Origin: an uncultured Clostridia bacterium
GTDB taxonomy: Bacteria; Bacillota; Clostridia; Oscillospirales; Acutalibacteraceae
Assembly (NCBI GenBank): GCA_946187095.1
Contig: CAMHPW010000054.1
Coordinates: 1 to 6,897, forward strand
Reading direction: 5' to 3'
DNA length: 6,897 nt
Shown here one piece after another: positions 5,833 to 6,897 of the stretch. The notes under the pieces are model-generated. The model did not search any database and was not told the origin of the DNA. It saw only the letters and a program-made list of their open reading frames with translations. A program made the translations under genes and the position numbers. Numbering within the stretch: the stretch's first letter is position 1; each line of letters opens with the position of its first letter.

Positions 5833-6774
5833 TCATATTTTTGCACTGTTCAATGCCTGCTCAACAGCTTTTATAATGCCTTGTGAACTGAAAGTCGCAC
5901 CCGATACCGTATCAACATTTGTATTCTGCGAACTGATGATGGACGGAATAACTCCTTTTTCGGCATCTTCAAAGTATTCGGGTTCAAACTCATCGGAACG
6001 GGCAGTTATATTTGTAATTTTATCTCCCCGAATTGTGACCGTCACATAAATATCTCCGTCATAGCCGTATGCCTGACCTGTATATGTGCCGTCATTGTAA
6101 AGTGTATTTTTCGGCGGTTCGGGAATGATTGACGGCTCAATAACTTTTGACGGTTCGGTAATTTTCGAGGGTTCTGCAATTTTCGAGGGTTCATCAACTT
6201 TTGACGGCTCAGTAATTTTCGAGGGTTCGGCAATTTTCGACGGTTCTGCAACTTTTGACGGCTCAATCGAATTCACGGAACTTTCCATAACAGAAGATTG
6301 CTGTATATGAGAAGTATGAACGGAACTTTCCGCAAAGGACTGTATTTCATTCACACTGCTTTCGGGCATTGATGATATAACCGAACTTTCGGCTATGGAA
6401 ACTTCCGATATTTCGGAAATTTCTGTTGTTTCCGAAACAATGGAAACTTCGGTACTTTCCTGTATGCTTTCCTGTTCGGATATTTCGGTTATAACAGGAT
6501 TTTCGCTTTTTTGTGTTATGGAAATCTGAGAAGATGACGAAATTTGCACGACTTCAACCGCACTGTTCTCATTCATCTTCGCAAACGGAAAGGCACATAT
6601 ACATATTGCCGCCATACAAGTCAAAAATCCTGCTGTTGATATGACAGTTGCTGTTTTGAATGACTGCGGTTTCTTTCGGAGAAGGTAATATTTTCTCACT
6701 CTCATAGCAAGGTATGCAATAAAGATTACTGTATATACTGCCAAATCAATATATTTCATCATTAATAAATTCAT
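5833..6774 (-). CDS. Membrane-anchored FMN-binding (flavinylated) protein
   Basis: From the ATG at 6774 the protein has 313 residues. Two hydrophobic helices (about 8-24 and 41-64) are separated by a basic loop (RVRKYYLLRKK). A long Ser/Glu/Ile/Val-rich stretch follows (70-170), with many ESSV-like units. Eight six-residue EPSK-type repeats fill 171-216. Residues 222-313 form an FMN-binding domain (Pfam FMN_bind) with YNDGTYTGQAYGYDG (226-240) and the flavinylation motif DTVSGAT (288-294). In this family ApbE attaches FMN covalently to the last Thr, here Thr294. The flavin domain would be held outside the membrane on a flexible arm, suiting single-electron transfer between membrane carriers and external acceptors (inference). 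Several in-frame starts exist from GTG 6879 to ATG 6759; I chose 6774 because GAG lies seven bases upstream. The gene overlaps the 3' end of the preceding gene by about 29 bases. Confidence 0.85.
   Translation of the reverse strand: MNLLMMKYIDLAVYTVIFIAYLAMRVRKYYLLRKKPQSFKTATVISTAGFLTCMAAICICAFPFAKMNENSAVEVVQISSSSQISITQKSENPVITEISEQESIQESTEVSIVSETTEISEISEVSIAESSVISSMPESSVNEIQSFAESSVHTSHIQQSSVMESSVNSIEPSKVAEPSKIAEPSKITEPSKVDEPSKIAEPSKITEPSKVIEPSIIPEPPKNTLYNDGTYTGQAYGYDGDIYVTVTIRGDKITNITARSDEFEPEYFEDAEKGVIPSIISSQNTNVDTVSGATFSSQGIIKAVEQALNSAKI
6127..6264 (-). repeat. 18-bp in-frame tandem repeats encoding EPSK units
   Basis: Nearly eight copies of an 18-bp unit encode the six-residue motif E-P-S-K-[IV]-[ATDI] in the linker of the FMN-binding protein (residues 171-216). 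Differences lie mainly in the last two codons of each unit; the CCG/CCC and TCG/TCA wobble also varies. This repetition also produces long antisense open frames on both strands, which are not genes. Confidence 0.9.
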
Positions 6775-6897
6775 CTTCTTTCTCATTATCCGAATTTTGG
6801 CTGCTTTGTTCATTATTTGGATTTTTATTGTTATATTTGATTGATGTCGTTGGTCGAGAAGAAAATTTTGATATCGCACTGAATGCCCTATACTTAC
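6746..6897 (-). CDS. 3' end of an upstream gene (partial, unidentified)
   Basis: A minus-strand frame runs in from the window edge and ends at TGA (6746-6748), giving about 50 residues. It has KYRAFSAISKFSSRPTTSIK followed by a hydrophilic tail rich in Asn, Gln, Asp and Glu (NPNNEQSSQNSDNEKEDEF). A charged, low-complexity tail of this kind is typical of a protein C-terminus. It overlaps the start of the FMN-binding gene in another frame, as expected for translationally coupled genes. In related clusters the preceding gene is often a 4Fe-4S or other redox membrane protein, but the visible part carries no cysteines or motif, so I do not assign a function. Confidence 0.55.
   Translation of the reverse strand, partial: KYRAFSAISKFSSRPTTSIKYNNKNPNNEQSSQNSDNEKEDEFINDEIY

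Noticed and set aside
6123..6266. Possible CRISPR-like array from regular repeats
   Set aside because: The units are contiguous 18-bp coding repeats without unique spacers and translate in frame as EPSK motifs.
6042..6310. Repetitive open frames over the EPSK region (minus strand 6042-6266 and plus strand 6125-6310)
   Set aside because: They are other-frame readings of the 18-bp repeats in the FMN-binding gene; their Arg/Pro/Asn/Lys or Gly/Ser/Phe repeats only mirror the repeat unit.

Overview
The window looks like chromosomal DNA from a low-to-moderate-GC anaerobic Clostridia-type Firmicute, most plausibly a Ruminococcus-like gut or rumen bacterium. This is inferred from the gene content: a feoA-feoA-feoB operon ending in a Cys-rich FeoB-associated gene, a BspA-type leucine-rich-repeat surface protein tail, a Gx transporter paired with an FMN-binding protein, and AT-rich promoters with purine-rich ribosome binding sites. 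No taxonomic marker gene is present, so the assignment is an inference.

Region by region. (1) 1-1186: an IS110-family element on the minus strand. The transposase lacks its N-terminal DEDD (RuvC-like) domain, and a GC-rich, hairpin-rich stretch of about 110 bp lies just beyond its stop codon. (2) 1187-1333: a short minus-strand reading frame that looks like the C-terminal tail of an unrecognised protein, squeezed between the IS and the feo operon. (3) 1332-4534: an intact ferrous iron uptake operon on the minus strand, read from 4442 downwards: feoA, second feoA, feoB and a small Cys-rich membrane protein. It has a good sigma-70 promoter with TTAG/CTAA inverted repeats around it. (4) 4523-5255: a rearrangement scar. 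A minus-strand C-terminal fragment of an unknown protein and a plus-strand C-terminal fragment of a BspA-like LRR surface protein meet head to head at about 4677/4678, both without their 5' ends. The LRR remnant still has its own terminator. (5) 5266-6897: a minus-strand operon, entering from outside the window. It carries the last codons of an unidentified gene, a membrane-anchored FMN-binding protein with a covalent flavinylation motif on a long Ser/Glu/Pro tether, and a Gx transporter family membrane protein.

How it works together. The feo genes would import Fe(II) through FeoB, helped by FeoA and the Cys-rich partner, and probably respond to metal through the promoter palindromes. The 5266-6897 operon looks like part of an extracytoplasmic flavin-based electron-transfer or quinone-related module. 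Such modules need an ApbE flavin transferase, which is not in this window. The two working modules are separated by debris (IS remnant, gene fragments), so this is a recombination-prone locus. I found no CRISPR array, tRNA, rRNA or wholly new multi-gene system. The most unusual points are the head-to-head double truncation with the feo promoter inside a gene remnant, the possible guide-RNA-like region of the IS110 element, and the repeat-tethered flavoprotein.
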